A stretch of DNA of 64,000 nt from Spirochaetaceae bacterium UBA5556. GTDB lineage: Bacteria > Spirochaetota > Spirochaetia > Treponematales > Rectinemataceae. A program made the position numbers and the translations under genes. Where the stretch lies: positions 1 to 64,000 of the forward strand of contig DIMW01000004.1 of NCBI GenBank assembly GCA_002425765.1. Direction: 5' to 3'. The notes under the pieces were generated by a model, which had not been told where the DNA came from, did not search any database, and saw only the letters and a program-made list of their open reading frames with translations. Shown here piece after piece: positions 9,190 through 17,913 of this stretch (position 1 is the first letter of the stretch; each line of letters begins with the position of its first letter).

Positions 9190-10615
9190 AATGGCAGAAG
9201 CAATCCGACAGCTTATCTCTGAAAAAGGGATACCTGAGGACCTCATTGTCAAAACGCTCGAAGACTCGCTTCTTGCAGCGTATAAGAAGAAATTTGGGAC
9301 CTCTGAAAACGCCGTAGTCCGATTCAAAGAGAATTATGAAGGAATCGAGATCTATGCAAAAAAGACTATTGTCTCCAATGATGATTTTGAGGATGAGGTT
9401 TTGGAGATTCCCCTCGAGGAGGCGAGGAAGCTCGCCGAGGAGGCGGAGATCGGAGATATCCTCGAGATCCCCATAGACCCATCGGAATTTGATTTCCAGT
9501 CGGTGATGCTCGCAAAGCAGACGGCGCGTCAGAGCCTGAGAGACATATCCCGCGACACGCTCTACGCGGAATTCAAATCCAAGGTAGGAGAGATTGTCAT
9601 AGGTTATTTCCAGCGCGAACGGAACGGCACGATATTCGTCGATCTGGGAAAAGTGGAAGGGGTTTTCCCCCACAAGTACCAGTCTCCCCGCGAGACCTAC
9701 CATGTCGGCGACCGTATCAAGGCACTCATCGTCGAGGTGGAGAAGACCAAGACAGGTTTTCAGGTCGTGCTCTCGAGAACGCACGCGGAATTCGTACGCA
9801 AGCTGCTCGAGCTCGAGATCCCCGAAATTTACGATAAGACGATAGAGATATTCAAAATAGTCCGCGAGCCCGGCTACCGGACGAAAGTCGCTGTTTACAC
9901 AAAGCGCACTGATATCGATCCCGTAGGGGCTTGTGTGGGGCAGAAGGGAATGCGAAGCCAGCTTATAAGCCAGGAGCTTGAGGGGGAAAAGATCGATTTT
10001 ATTCGGTATGATATCAACCCAAAGGAATTCATACAGAATGCCCTTGCTCCTGCCCAGATAAAAGAAGTATATATACTGGACGAAGCCAGACACATGGCCT
10101 TGGCTGTAGTCGATGAACAGGAGCTGTCTATTGCGATCGGAAAATCGGGGCAGAACGTCAAATTGGCAAACCGACTCTGTGACTGGAATATCGATGTTAT
10201 GACAGAGGAGCAATACCTGCAGGATTCTAGGAACGTCGAGCTGAAGCGGGCTGCGGACAGCCTGTTCTCCACTGAGGAGGAACAGGGAGAAGAGCTTCTG
10301 ATCAAGGATTTGCCGGACATAAAGGCCGAGTGGGTCCCCGCGCTCGAGGCTGCCGATATCGTTTCGATAGAGCAGTTTCTGGAGCTCGATGAAAGTGAGA
10401 TTGTCCAGCGGACCTCGCTCTCTTCCGATGATATCGCCACAATTCGCGGAATAATCGAAGAGAATGTCGAAATCGTCCAGGAAGAAGTCGAAGAAGAGGA
10501 ACCGGAGTCCTATGCATGTCCTGAATGTGGGGCTCCTGTTACCCCGAATATGGATCATTGCCCATCCTGCGGAGTGGCATTGAGTTTTGAGGTGGATGAA
10601 GGACAGGATCAATAA
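9179..10615 (+). CDS. nusA: Transcription termination/antitermination protein NusA with C-terminal zinc ribbon
   Basis: RNA polymerase-associated factor acting in pausing, termination and antitermination. About 478 residues. Order of domains: N-terminal polymerase-binding domain, S1 domain (GTIFVDLGKVEGVFP, residues ~150-165), two KH domains (VGACVGQKGMRSQ and IAIGKSGQNVKLA), then a helix-hairpin acidic repeat region. The last 32 residues hold CPEC..CPSC, with Cys 447, 450, 461 and 464, a four-Cys zinc ribbon not part of classical NusA. The ATG at 9179 follows a GAGGGAGAG ribosome site and overlaps rimP. Function is firm; the role of the zinc ribbon is unknown. Confidence 0.94.
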   Translation: MASEMAEAIRQLISEKGIPEDLIVKTLEDSLLAAYKKKFGTSENAVVRFKENYEGIEIYAKKTIVSNDDFEDEVLEIPLEEARKLAEEAEIGDILEIPIDPSEFDFQSVMLAKQTARQSLRDISRDTLYAEFKSKVGEIVIGYFQRERNGTIFVDLGKVEGVFPHKYQSPRETYHVGDRIKALIVEVEKTKTGFQVVLSRTHAEFVRKLLELEIPEIYDKTIEIFKIVREPGYRTKVAVYTKRTDIDPVGACVGQKGMRSQLISQELEGEKIDFIRYDINPKEFIQNALAPAQIKEVYILDEARHMALAVVDEQELSIAIGKSGQNVKLANRLCDWNIDVMTEEQYLQDSRNVELKRAADSLFSTEEEQGEELLIKDLPDIKAEWVPALEAADIVSIEQFLELDESEIVQRTSLSSDDIATIRGIIEENVEIVQEEVEEEEPESYACPECGAPVTPNMDHCPSCGVALSFEVDEGQDQ

Positions 10616-10624
10616 AGGAAAGCT

Positions 10625-13372
10625 ATGACAGAGAGCAGCGATAAAGACCCGAAGAAAGTCCATTTGATTAAGCAGACACGACAAATGACTCCCGAGCAGC
10701 CCCAGGAGCAGGAGGCACAGGCTACTTTCGACCAAGGTGGTGAGAAGAAAAAAGTCGTCGTAGTCGTGAAGAAGAAAATTGTCACCACAAAAAAGGTTCA
10801 GGCAAAAACAGTTTCGCCGGGAACCCCGGAAGAGCAAAAGGAAGAGTCGAAACAGACGGTGTCATCGCCTCCGGGGGCGGAAGAGAAGAAAAAGCATGAG
10901 CCAACGGAGTCTCCTGTGGAAGCCGACCCAAAAAATTCTTCTGTCAGTCAGCCAAAACCGGAAAAACGGCCCGAAGTCCACCCTGTGACGCATTCCGCAC
11001 CTTCATCGTCAATTTCGCAGGAACGCAGGCCGGCAACGTACCCCACTACACCATTTGGCTCTCAGCGACGCTATTCTTCTGATGGTCGGGCGGGGAACCT
11101 GGCACAGGGACGTCCTGGCGCTGCCTCTAGGTACAGCCAGGACAGAAGCGAATCCCGCCCGACGGCAGACTCTTATCAAGGGCGGCCCTATGGTCCGCAA
11201 TCTGGGAGAGGTTATCCTTCACCACAAGGCCGCGCAGGCCAGACAGGCCCGTCTCAATATAATCGCGGGCCCCGTCCTATGGGCGGTTCTCAATATGCCG
11301 GAAGAGGTGGAACGGCAGGCAGAACCGGTTACTCGCCAGGCAGACCTGGACAGCCGGGAGGTTCACGGCCTGGTGGTTACGGCGGATCAAGGCCAGGTTC
11401 CGGAGGAGGATACGGCACTCGCCCTGCGTCGGCGCCAATGCCCACCGCAGAGGGCAGCAGGCCTTCTTCCCGCAGATCCACCGCAAAGAAGAAAGGGTCT
11501 TTTGGCAAGCGGGAAGAAGAGCTCGAGCTCGAAAAACAGATACAGCTCAAGAAAAAGGCGGAGGCCAAACTCGCCTCTGTCCCGAAATCCATCGATATCA
11601 TGGAAAACATCAGCATTTCAGAGCTTGCAAAGAAGATGAACCTAAAACCCGCCGATTTGATCAGTAAGTTGATGTCGCTTGGAGTAATGGCCACGATCAA
11701 CCAGAGAATCGATGCGGACACCGCAGGCATTCTTGCGGCAGAATACGGCTGTGAAGTCAAAGTCGTAAGCCTCTACGACGAAACCGTCATAGAAAAAGCC
11801 GCCGACAGACCAGAAGAACTGATGCACCGCCCTCCGATCGTGACCGTCATGGGACACGTCGATCACGGCAAGACCAAACTTCTCGACGCGATTCGGAAAA
11901 CAGACGTTGTCTCTCGGGAATTCGGCGGCATAACTCAGCATATCGGTGCCTATATGGTGGAGACTCCCCATGGCAGGTTATCATTCCTGGATACGCCGGG
12001 CCACGCCGCTTTCACCAAAATGCGTGCACGCGGAGCCAACATCACCGATATTGTCATTCTCGTTGTTTCAGCGGTCGAAGGCGTCATGCCCCAAACAAAA
12101 GAGGCGATCGATCATGCGCGGGCTGCGGATGTGCCCATCATAGTCGCCGTGAACAAAATTGATCTGCCTGAGGCCAACCCCGACAGAGTGAAAACCCAAC
12201 TCTCTGAGCTGGGCCTCATTCCCGAAGAGTGGGGCGGCAGCACACAGTTTGTCGAAGTTTCGGCCCTTCAAAAAATAGGTATTCCCGAGCTCTTCGACGC
12301 AATATTGCTACAGGCAGAAGTGCTCGATCTGAAAGCGAATTTCGACAGGCTCGCGGAAGGCAAAGTCGTTGAATCCCGTATCGACCAGGGGCGGGGCATT
12401 GTTTCCACCATAATGATTCTGAATGGCACCCTGCACATTGGAGATCCCTTCGTCGCCGGCATTTATCCCGGCAAAGTCAGGGCCCTCTTTGATGACAAGG
12501 GTCAGCGGGTGGAAGAAGCTACGCCGTCCATGCCCGTGGAAGTTCTTGGTTTCGAGGGCATGCCCGAAGCGGGCGATCCCTTCGAGGCGGTCGAGGATGA
12601 GAAGTTCGCCCGCCAGATTTCCGCCAAGCGACAGGAGCTCAAGAAATTTGAAGAGGGCCGGAATGTCAAGAAGGTAACTTTGGACAACCTCTATGAGACT
12701 ATCAGTCAGGGTGAAATCAAGGAGCTCAAGGTTATCATTAAGGGCGATGTCCATGGGAGCGTTGAGGCCCTTAAAGGCATGCTCGAAAAGCTCTCGACGA
12801 AAGAAGTGCACCTCAACGCGATAAGGGCGGCTGCCGGCGCCATCACCGAGGATGACGTGATGATGGCTTCTGCCTCGAACGCGATTATCATCGGCTTCAA
12901 TGTTCGCCCGACTCCCAATGCCAAACAGCTCGCTGAGCGTGAAAAGGTCGATATCCGCAAATACAATATCATCTATCGGGCCCAGGAAGAGATCAAACAG
13001 GCGATGGAAGGCCTCCTCGCTCCGGAGATCAAGGAACAGGAGGTCGGTAAGGCCGAGGTCCGCTCCATTTTCAGGGTACCAAAGGTTGGCATCGTCGCCG
13101 GCTGCTTCGTCACCGAGGGCGTCGTCAAGCGGAATTGCCAGGTGCGCGTCATCCGCGACAGTATCGAGATTTTCCAGGGCAATTTGTCGTCTCTGAAGCG
13201 CTTCAAAGATGACGTGAAAGAAGTCGCGGCTGGGTATGAATGCGGAATCGGCATCGAGAACTGCAATGACTTGAAAGAGAGCGATACTCTCGAGTTCTAC
13301 GAAATGGTTGAGGTGGCCCGCACACTCGACTCAGGAAATGGCAATGGATCAGATACGAAGGCGTCGTCTTGA
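10625..13372 (+). CDS. infB: Translation initiation factor IF-2
   Basis: GTPase that places fMet-tRNA on the 30S subunit and promotes subunit joining. 915 residues. The N-terminus is lysine/glutamate-rich. Residues ~125-285 are a low-complexity region rich in R, G, Y, S, P and Q. The IF2_N helix bundle follows (ISISELAKKMNLKP), then the G domain with MGHVDHGKTKLLD, DTPGHAAF and NKID, and domains II-IV to the end. Starts 9 nt after nusA with an AGGAAAG ribosome site. The 3' end overlaps rbfA by 29 nt. The long R/G/Y-rich insertion is the unusual part; the catalytic core is complete. Confidence 0.96.
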   Translation: MTESSDKDPKKVHLIKQTRQMTPEQPQEQEAQATFDQGGEKKKVVVVVKKKIVTTKKVQAKTVSPGTPEEQKEESKQTVSSPPGAEEKKKHEPTESPVEADPKNSSVSQPKPEKRPEVHPVTHSAPSSSISQERRPATYPTTPFGSQRRYSSDGRAGNLAQGRPGAASRYSQDRSESRPTADSYQGRPYGPQSGRGYPSPQGRAGQTGPSQYNRGPRPMGGSQYAGRGGTAGRTGYSPGRPGQPGGSRPGGYGGSRPGSGGGYGTRPASAPMPTAEGSRPSSRRSTAKKKGSFGKREEELELEKQIQLKKKAEAKLASVPKSIDIMENISISELAKKMNLKPADLISKLMSLGVMATINQRIDADTAGILAAEYGCEVKVVSLYDETVIEKAADRPEELMHRPPIVTVMGHVDHGKTKLLDAIRKTDVVSREFGGITQHIGAYMVETPHGRLSFLDTPGHAAFTKMRARGANITDIVILVVSAVEGVMPQTKEAIDHARAADVPIIVAVNKIDLPEANPDRVKTQLSELGLIPEEWGGSTQFVEVSALQKIGIPELFDAILLQAEVLDLKANFDRLAEGKVVESRIDQGRGIVSTIMILNGTLHIGDPFVAGIYPGKVRALFDDKGQRVEEATPSMPVEVLGFEGMPEAGDPFEAVEDEKFARQISAKRQELKKFEEGRNVKKVTLDNLYETISQGEIKELKVIIKGDVHGSVEALKGMLEKLSTKEVHLNAIRAAAGAITEDDVMMASASNAIIIGFNVRPTPNAKQLAEREKVDIRKYNIIYRAQEEIKQAMEGLLAPEIKEQEVGKAEVRSIFRVPKVGIVAGCFVTEGVVKRNCQVRVIRDSIEIFQGNLSSLKRFKDDVKEVAAGYECGIGIENCNDLKESDTLEFYEMVEVARTLDSGNGNGSDTKASS

Positions 13373-13694
13373 AGAATTGATCCGTGAAGAGGTTTCGCGG
13401 ATGATCGCCCTTGGTGAGATTAAGGATCCACGCGTAAACAGCTTTCTCTCCATCACGAGAGTCGAAGCCGCACAGGATGGATCTCACGCGCGGGTTTGGG
13501 TGAGCAGCCTCGAAGATAGAGAAGATCGACTCGATGCGGCCATTGCGGGGCTTTCACACGCCGCCGGCTTTATTCAGGCTCTTATCGCAAAGCGTGTCCG
13601 CCTGCGGCTTACGCCTGTGCTCACCTTTGTGTCTGACCGGGGTATCAAAGAGGGGTTCGAAGTCACCGAAAAACTAAAGGATCTTCTCAAGTAA
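13344..13694 (+). CDS. rbfA: 30S ribosome-binding factor RbfA
   Basis: Small KH-type protein needed for late 16S rRNA 5'-end maturation and cold adaptation. 116 residues from the ATG at 13344; an AGGA ribosome site lies 8 nt upstream of that ATG, which favours it over the ATG at 13338. Typical start (RRRRLEELIREEVSRMI) followed by DPRV..FLSITRVE and the KH core, ending in LKDLLK. Overlaps the infB 3' end by 29 nt and touches truB (TAATG), so translation is probably coupled. A ylxP/DUF503 gene, often found between infB and rbfA in other phyla, is absent here but occurs near 41.3 kb. Confidence 0.92.
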   Translation: MDQIRRRRLEELIREEVSRMIALGEIKDPRVNSFLSITRVEAAQDGSHARVWVSSLEDREDRLDAAIAGLSHAAGFIQALIAKRVRLRLTPVLTFVSDRGIKEGFEVTEKLKDLLK

Positions 13695-14596
13695 TGCAAT
13701 GCGGCGGTTTTTTCCTTGTTGACAAGCCTGCAGGACCCACTTCAAACAGGGTTCTGCAGGATATCAGGCGAGGGTTTTTGAGTGAACCAGCCTCCCGTGG
13801 GCTTAAATTCGGACACGCAGGCACACTCGATTCATTTGCGTCGGGCCTCCTCCTCGTGTTGGTCGGCACGATAACACGGCTTACCCCCTGGTTCATGCAT
13901 CAGAAAAAGGAATATGAGGCCATTTTCAGGTTTGGTGAAGAGACCGATACGCTCGACCCTCTGGGCAAGGTCATCGCGAGCGCCAAGAGGCCGACATTGA
14001 CCGAGCTCGAAGTTGTCCTTCCGCAATTCCGTGGGACCGTTTTCCAGATTCCACCTTCTTACAGTGCCGTACATGTCGATGGCAAGCGCTCCTATAAAAT
14101 CGCACAAACCGGTGAAGTTCCGGAGCTTTCACCACGGCCTGTCTCTATCGAAAGGCTTGAATTGCTCAGATTCGAAGGCGGTGAGGCGGTTTTCAGTATC
14201 CAGTGTTCTTCGGGAACCTATGTCCGCGCTCTCGCGCGGGACATAGGGCGGGCCTGTGGCTCACGCGCCTTTGTGCAGGCACTCAGAAGAACGCGCATAG
14301 GAGAATTCGCCCTGAATGCGGCGTATGCTCCTGTTGACTGCACGGCCGGGAAGATTCACGCGTTTACCGTCGACATCGCGCGCGACATCGGACTCGGAGC
14401 TGGTATCCTGAGAGGGGAATTTCTTGTTCGATTTCAGCATGGTTCGGCCTTGCCGCAGGAGGCCGTCAATCTGCGCTACGGCGGCGCATCGGTGGTGGCG
14501 CTATTCACGGAGGGCAACGAATTCATCGGACTTGTCGAAAGGCGCGGGGAAGATTGGAGTGCCAGGATGGTGGCCCTGGAGGAGCTATGGCAATGA
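13694..14596 (+). CDS. truB: tRNA pseudouridine(55) synthase TruB
   Basis: Converts U55 in the T-loop of tRNAs to pseudouridine. 300 residues. The active-site segment HAGTLDSFASG carries the catalytic Asp (residue ~43). Further motifs are PPSYSAVHVDGKRSYKIA and CSSGTYVRALARDIG. The ATG overlaps the rbfA stop by one base (TAATG), giving coupled translation. The C-terminus reads through the ribF ribosome site and overlaps ribF by 10 nt. Confidence 0.95.
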   Translation: MQCGGFFLVDKPAGPTSNRVLQDIRRGFLSEPASRGLKFGHAGTLDSFASGLLLVLVGTITRLTPWFMHQKKEYEAIFRFGEETDTLDPLGKVIASAKRPTLTELEVVLPQFRGTVFQIPPSYSAVHVDGKRSYKIAQTGEVPELSPRPVSIERLELLRFEGGEAVFSIQCSSGTYVRALARDIGRACGSRAFVQALRRTRIGEFALNAAYAPVDCTAGKIHAFTVDIARDIGLGAGILRGEFLVRFQHGSALPQEAVNLRYGGASVVALFTEGNEFIGLVERRGEDWSARMVALEELWQ

Positions 14597-15393
14597 AAGT
14601 GTTGACTTGGCAAGAATTTAATAGGGAGCCATCGCAACTGGGGTTGGCGGCGACGATAGGCGTATTCGATGGTCTTCACGTAGGGCACCAGGCGCTTATA
14701 GACACTGTCAGGCAGAAAAACCCGCATTTATTTCCCTGCGTCATCACCTTCCGGGAAAATCCGAAGAAGTTTTTGCACCCCTCAAGCTATCGTGGAAGTC
14801 TCCTGACGATCGAGCAGAAGCTCTCCGCAATTCAATCCGAGGGTATCGAGTATTGCGTGCTGATTGACTTTTCTGATAATTTCGCTACACTTGCGGGAAG
14901 GGAATTCCTTGCTGCGCTGTATAATGCAAATGTTCGCTTTGTTGCGGTCGGCGAGAATTTTCAGTTCGGGTACAGACTCGATACAGATCCCGCAAGGCTG
15001 GAAATGCTCAGTCATGAGATCGGAATGCGCTCCTGCATTGTAAAAAATATCATGTATCGGGGCCATCCGGTGAGTTCGAGCAGAGTGCGTCACGCGGTGC
15101 TCGAGGGCCGGCTCAAAGAAGCCGAAGAGATGCTGGGCCGGCCATATCAGATTATCGCCCGGCAGGAGGGGGAGAGCGAATATGGCGAAATCCTCGTGCC
15201 TGATGACGATCTGCTCTTGCCGGCTGATGGCGAATACGATGTATTTGTCAAGGATGGCGAGTCTGTTGCACAGACAAAAGTGAGCGTGGCTCACCAGCAC
15301 ATTGTATTAGGATTACGCATGCGATCGGAAAGAATCCGATTGGCGTTCGTTGATAAGGCAACTCAGGAGAAGGAGAATTTAGTATGGCTTTGA
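14587..15393 (+). CDS. ribF: RibF-like FAD synthetase with degenerate riboflavin-kinase domain
   Basis: The family phosphorylates riboflavin to FMN and adenylates FMN to FAD. The N-terminal nucleotidyltransferase is intact (GVFDGLHVGHQALI, and SSSRVR near residue 160). The C-terminal part, where the flavokinase should be, is short (268 residues in total) and lacks the expected GFPTAN motif; the matching region reads GEILVPDDDLLLPADGEYDV. The protein therefore probably makes FAD from FMN only, an inference from motif loss. GGAGG stands before the ATG at 14587. It overlaps truB by 10 nt and rpsO by 10 nt. Confidence 0.82.
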   Translation: MAMKVLTWQEFNREPSQLGLAATIGVFDGLHVGHQALIDTVRQKNPHLFPCVITFRENPKKFLHPSSYRGSLLTIEQKLSAIQSEGIEYCVLIDFSDNFATLAGREFLAALYNANVRFVAVGENFQFGYRLDTDPARLEMLSHEIGMRSCIVKNIMYRGHPVSSSRVRHAVLEGRLKEAEEMLGRPYQIIARQEGESEYGEILVPDDDLLLPADGEYDVFVKDGESVAQTKVSVAHQHIVLGLRMRSERIRLAFVDKATQEKENLVWL

Positions 15394-15653
15394 GCAAAGA
15401 AGACAAGGCCCAGTTGGTGCTCGAGTATGGCAAGGACGCGAAGAATACCGGTTCAGTTGAGACGCAGGTCGCGCTCATCTCCGCCCGGATCACGTATCTC
15501 ACCGAGCACTTCAAGACGCACAAAAAAGACACGAACTCGAGACGCGGGCTCCTCAAGCTTGTCGGCCAGCGCCGCAAGCTCCTGAAATACCTGCAGAGGA
15601 CCGATCTCGAATCGTATCGTGCGATTATGGAAAAACTGCAGATCCGGAAATAG
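15384..15653 (+). CDS. rpsO: 30S ribosomal protein S15
   Basis: Primary 16S rRNA-binding protein of the platform. 89 residues, full length, with the standard signatures (GSVETQVALISARI, the LTEHFKTHKKD...RRGLL region and a C-terminal KLQIRK). The ATG follows a GGAGAAGGAG ribosome site located inside the ribF 3' end and overlaps ribF by 10 nt. It is immediately followed by the pnp leader hairpin, the same rpsO-pnp order as in many bacteria. Confidence 0.97.
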   Translation: MALSKEDKAQLVLEYGKDAKNTGSVETQVALISARITYLTEHFKTHKKDTNSRRGLLKLVGQRRKLLKYLQRTDLESYRAIMEKLQIRK

Positions 15654-15698
15654 TGAAATATTCCGCGGTGCGTTGCGTCCGCCGCGGAGATGCCGGAT
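15642..15698 (+). promoter_or_regulatory. rpsO-pnp intercistronic nested hairpin
   Basis: An inner stem TCCGCGG (15662-15668) with CCGCGGA (15682-15688) is nested in an outer stem ATCCGG (15642-15647) with CCGGAT (15693-15698). There is no T run. The position before pnp resembles the RNase III-processed pnp leader of enterobacteria, through which PNPase controls its own mRNA. That function here is inferred. Confidence 0.6.
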
Positions 15699-15724
15699 GG
15701 TGTAAAATTGAGAGAAGGAATGTG

Positions 15725-17902
15725 ATGATCAACAAACTTGAATGTAAAATCGGTAACGAAACCTTAGTGTTCGAGACCGGACGAATGGCCAAACAGGCCA
15801 ATGGCGCCGTGTTGGCCACGTATGGCGGGAGCGCGGTGATCGCGACGGCCTGCTGTTCTTCCACCCCTACGGAAGGGTTGGATTTTGTACCGCTCACCGT
15901 TGAATATTCGGAAAAATATTATGCGGCGGGCAAAATCCCCGGTGGCTTCATAAAACGGGAGACCAAGCCCAAGGATAGAGAGATTCTCGTATCCCGCATT
16001 ATCGACAGACCGATGAGACCCTTGTTTCACAAGGAGTTCGGACGGGAGATTCAGGTTGTGCCGACCTGCATCTCGGCGGATCAGATCAACCCGCCCGATG
16101 TCGTCGCCGCAAACGCCGCGAGCGCGGCGGTCCACATCTCTGATATTCCCTTTGAAGGGCCCATCGGTTGCGTGCGTGTGGCGCTCGTCGACGGCTCATA
16201 CATCGTAAACCCGACCTATGACCAGATTGAGCGAGCAAAGCTGGAAATTGTGGTCGCCGGCACCGCCGTGGGCATCACGATGGTCGAGGGCGGTTCCCAT
16301 GAAGCGACCGAAGAGGAGATGATCCAGGCGATCGAGACCGCCAAGGAGCCCATCTCCCGGATATGCGCCACGATTGAAGAGCTCAGGCGCCTTGCCGGCA
16401 AAGAGAAGCTCGCCCTCGCGCCACTTTTGGTCGAGCTCAACGGCAAAGAGGAAATTCGCGCGTACGCGCATGAGCTGCTCTCCAAGGCGCTCTTCACGAA
16501 GATCAAACAGGAGCGCGCCAAGGCTGTCGCGCAGGCGATCGCCGCGGCCAAGGAAAAGTTCAAAGAATCTCTGACCGATGATATACAGCAGAAGCTCTTT
16601 TCGAAATTGATGGATGATCTTCAGTATGAGATTTTGCGCTCTTCCATTCTCGATAAGAGCCTGCGGGTTGATGGCCGCGGTCTTGAAGATATCCGCCCCA
16701 TCACCTGCGAGACCGCCGTACTGCCGCGGACTCATGGCTCCGCGATGTTCACCCGCGGAGAGACGCAGGTATTGGCCGTAACGACGCTGGGTACGGTATT
16801 TGATGAACAGATCTTCGACGACATCGAAGGCGATCGCCGCGAGCGCTTTATGCTGCACTATAATTTCCCGCCGTTCTCCGTCGGCGAAGTGGGACGCCTC
16901 GGTACGGGCCGTCGCGAGATCGGCCACGGCGACTTGGCGCGCCGCTCCATCGAACCCATGCTGCCGCCAAAGGAAAAGTTCCCGTACACAATCCGCGTCG
17001 TCGCTGAAGTGCTCGAGTCGAACGGCTCCTCGTCCATGGCGACAGTGTGCTCTTCCTCGATGTCGCTCATGCATGCGGGAGTGCCCATGAGTAGGCCCGT
17101 TGCGGGCATCGCGATGGGGCTCATCACCGATGAAGCGCGCTATGCCGTGCTGTCGGATATCCTTGGCGACGAGGATCACCTCGGAGACATGGATTTCAAG
17201 GTGGCCGGCACGAAGGACGGGATCACCGGTTTTCAGATGGATATCAAGATTTCTAGCGTTTCCACCGAAATTCTGCGCAGGGCACTCGACCAGGCCAAGC
17301 GCGGCAGACTCCATATCCTCTCGATCATGGAGAAGACGATCGCCGTCCCGCAGAGCGAGATTTCACCATTCGCCCCGCAGGTGCTGGGCGCCCGCATCGA
17401 TCCCGAGAAGATCGGGCTCGTCATCGGACCCGCCGGCAAAAACATAAAGGCGCTCTCCGAGAGATATGGCGTTCAGATCAACATTGAGGAAGACGGCTCG
17501 TTGACGGTCTACGGCAAGGATCAGAAATCGGCATTCGACGCGCGCGACGCGATCCTCGGGATGGTCGAAGAGCCCGAGGTCGGGAAAATGTATAACGGCA
17601 CCGTGAAAAGAATTATGGATTTCGGCGCCTTTGTAGAAATTATTCCCGGAAGGGAGGGCCTATGCCATATCTCCCGGCTCGCAAAAGGTCGGGTTGAGAA
17701 AGTGACCGATGTCGTGAAAGAGGGTGACTCCATTCAAGTCAAATTGATGGAGATCGATCACCTCGGCAGGCTTAATCTCGCCGCCGTCGATTCGCTCGAC
17801 GAGAATGGCGAAGCTCCCCAACGCCCGGCGAGAGGCGAAGGGAGATCGTCGGACCGCGGCCGGGACAGTCGGCCTCCGCGGAGAGAATACAGGGACAGGT
17901 AA
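15725..17902 (+). CDS. pnp: Polyribonucleotide nucleotidyltransferase (PNPase)
   Basis: Phosphorolytic 3'-5' exoribonuclease of mRNA decay. About 725 residues. Two RNase PH-like domains (residues ~1-220 and ~305-535, the second with the active-site region) flank a helical linker. A KH domain (IGPAGKNIKAL) and an S1 domain (VKRIMDFGAFVEI) follow. The tail is rich in R, G, D and S (ARGEGRSSDRGRDSRPPR), a possible extra RNA-binding tail. The ATG at 15725 has AGAAGGA upstream and gives the usual family N-terminus. It is 71 nt from rpsO and 11 nt from the M16 peptidase gene. Confidence 0.96.
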   Translation: MINKLECKIGNETLVFETGRMAKQANGAVLATYGGSAVIATACCSSTPTEGLDFVPLTVEYSEKYYAAGKIPGGFIKRETKPKDREILVSRIIDRPMRPLFHKEFGREIQVVPTCISADQINPPDVVAANAASAAVHISDIPFEGPIGCVRVALVDGSYIVNPTYDQIERAKLEIVVAGTAVGITMVEGGSHEATEEEMIQAIETAKEPISRICATIEELRRLAGKEKLALAPLLVELNGKEEIRAYAHELLSKALFTKIKQERAKAVAQAIAAAKEKFKESLTDDIQQKLFSKLMDDLQYEILRSSILDKSLRVDGRGLEDIRPITCETAVLPRTHGSAMFTRGETQVLAVTTLGTVFDEQIFDDIEGDRRERFMLHYNFPPFSVGEVGRLGTGRREIGHGDLARRSIEPMLPPKEKFPYTIRVVAEVLESNGSSSMATVCSSSMSLMHAGVPMSRPVAGIAMGLITDEARYAVLSDILGDEDHLGDMDFKVAGTKDGITGFQMDIKISSVSTEILRRALDQAKRGRLHILSIMEKTIAVPQSEISPFAPQVLGARIDPEKIGLVIGPAGKNIKALSERYGVQINIEEDGSLTVYGKDQKSAFDARDAILGMVEEPEVGKMYNGTVKRIMDFGAFVEIIPGREGLCHISRLAKGRVEKVTDVVKEGDSIQVKLMEIDHLGRLNLAAVDSLDENGEAPQRPARGEGRSSDRGRDSRPPRREYRDR

Positions 17903-17913
17903 AATTTTCAACT

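Noticed and set aside
9122..10837. 571-codon open frame on the minus strand
   Set aside because: Wholly antisense to nusA and the start of infB; composition follows the complementary codons of those genes, and no family motif appears.
16196..17314. 372-codon open frame on the minus strand
   Set aside because: Antisense to pnp, which has all expected motifs; the reverse frame is His/Arg-rich with no recognisable fold.
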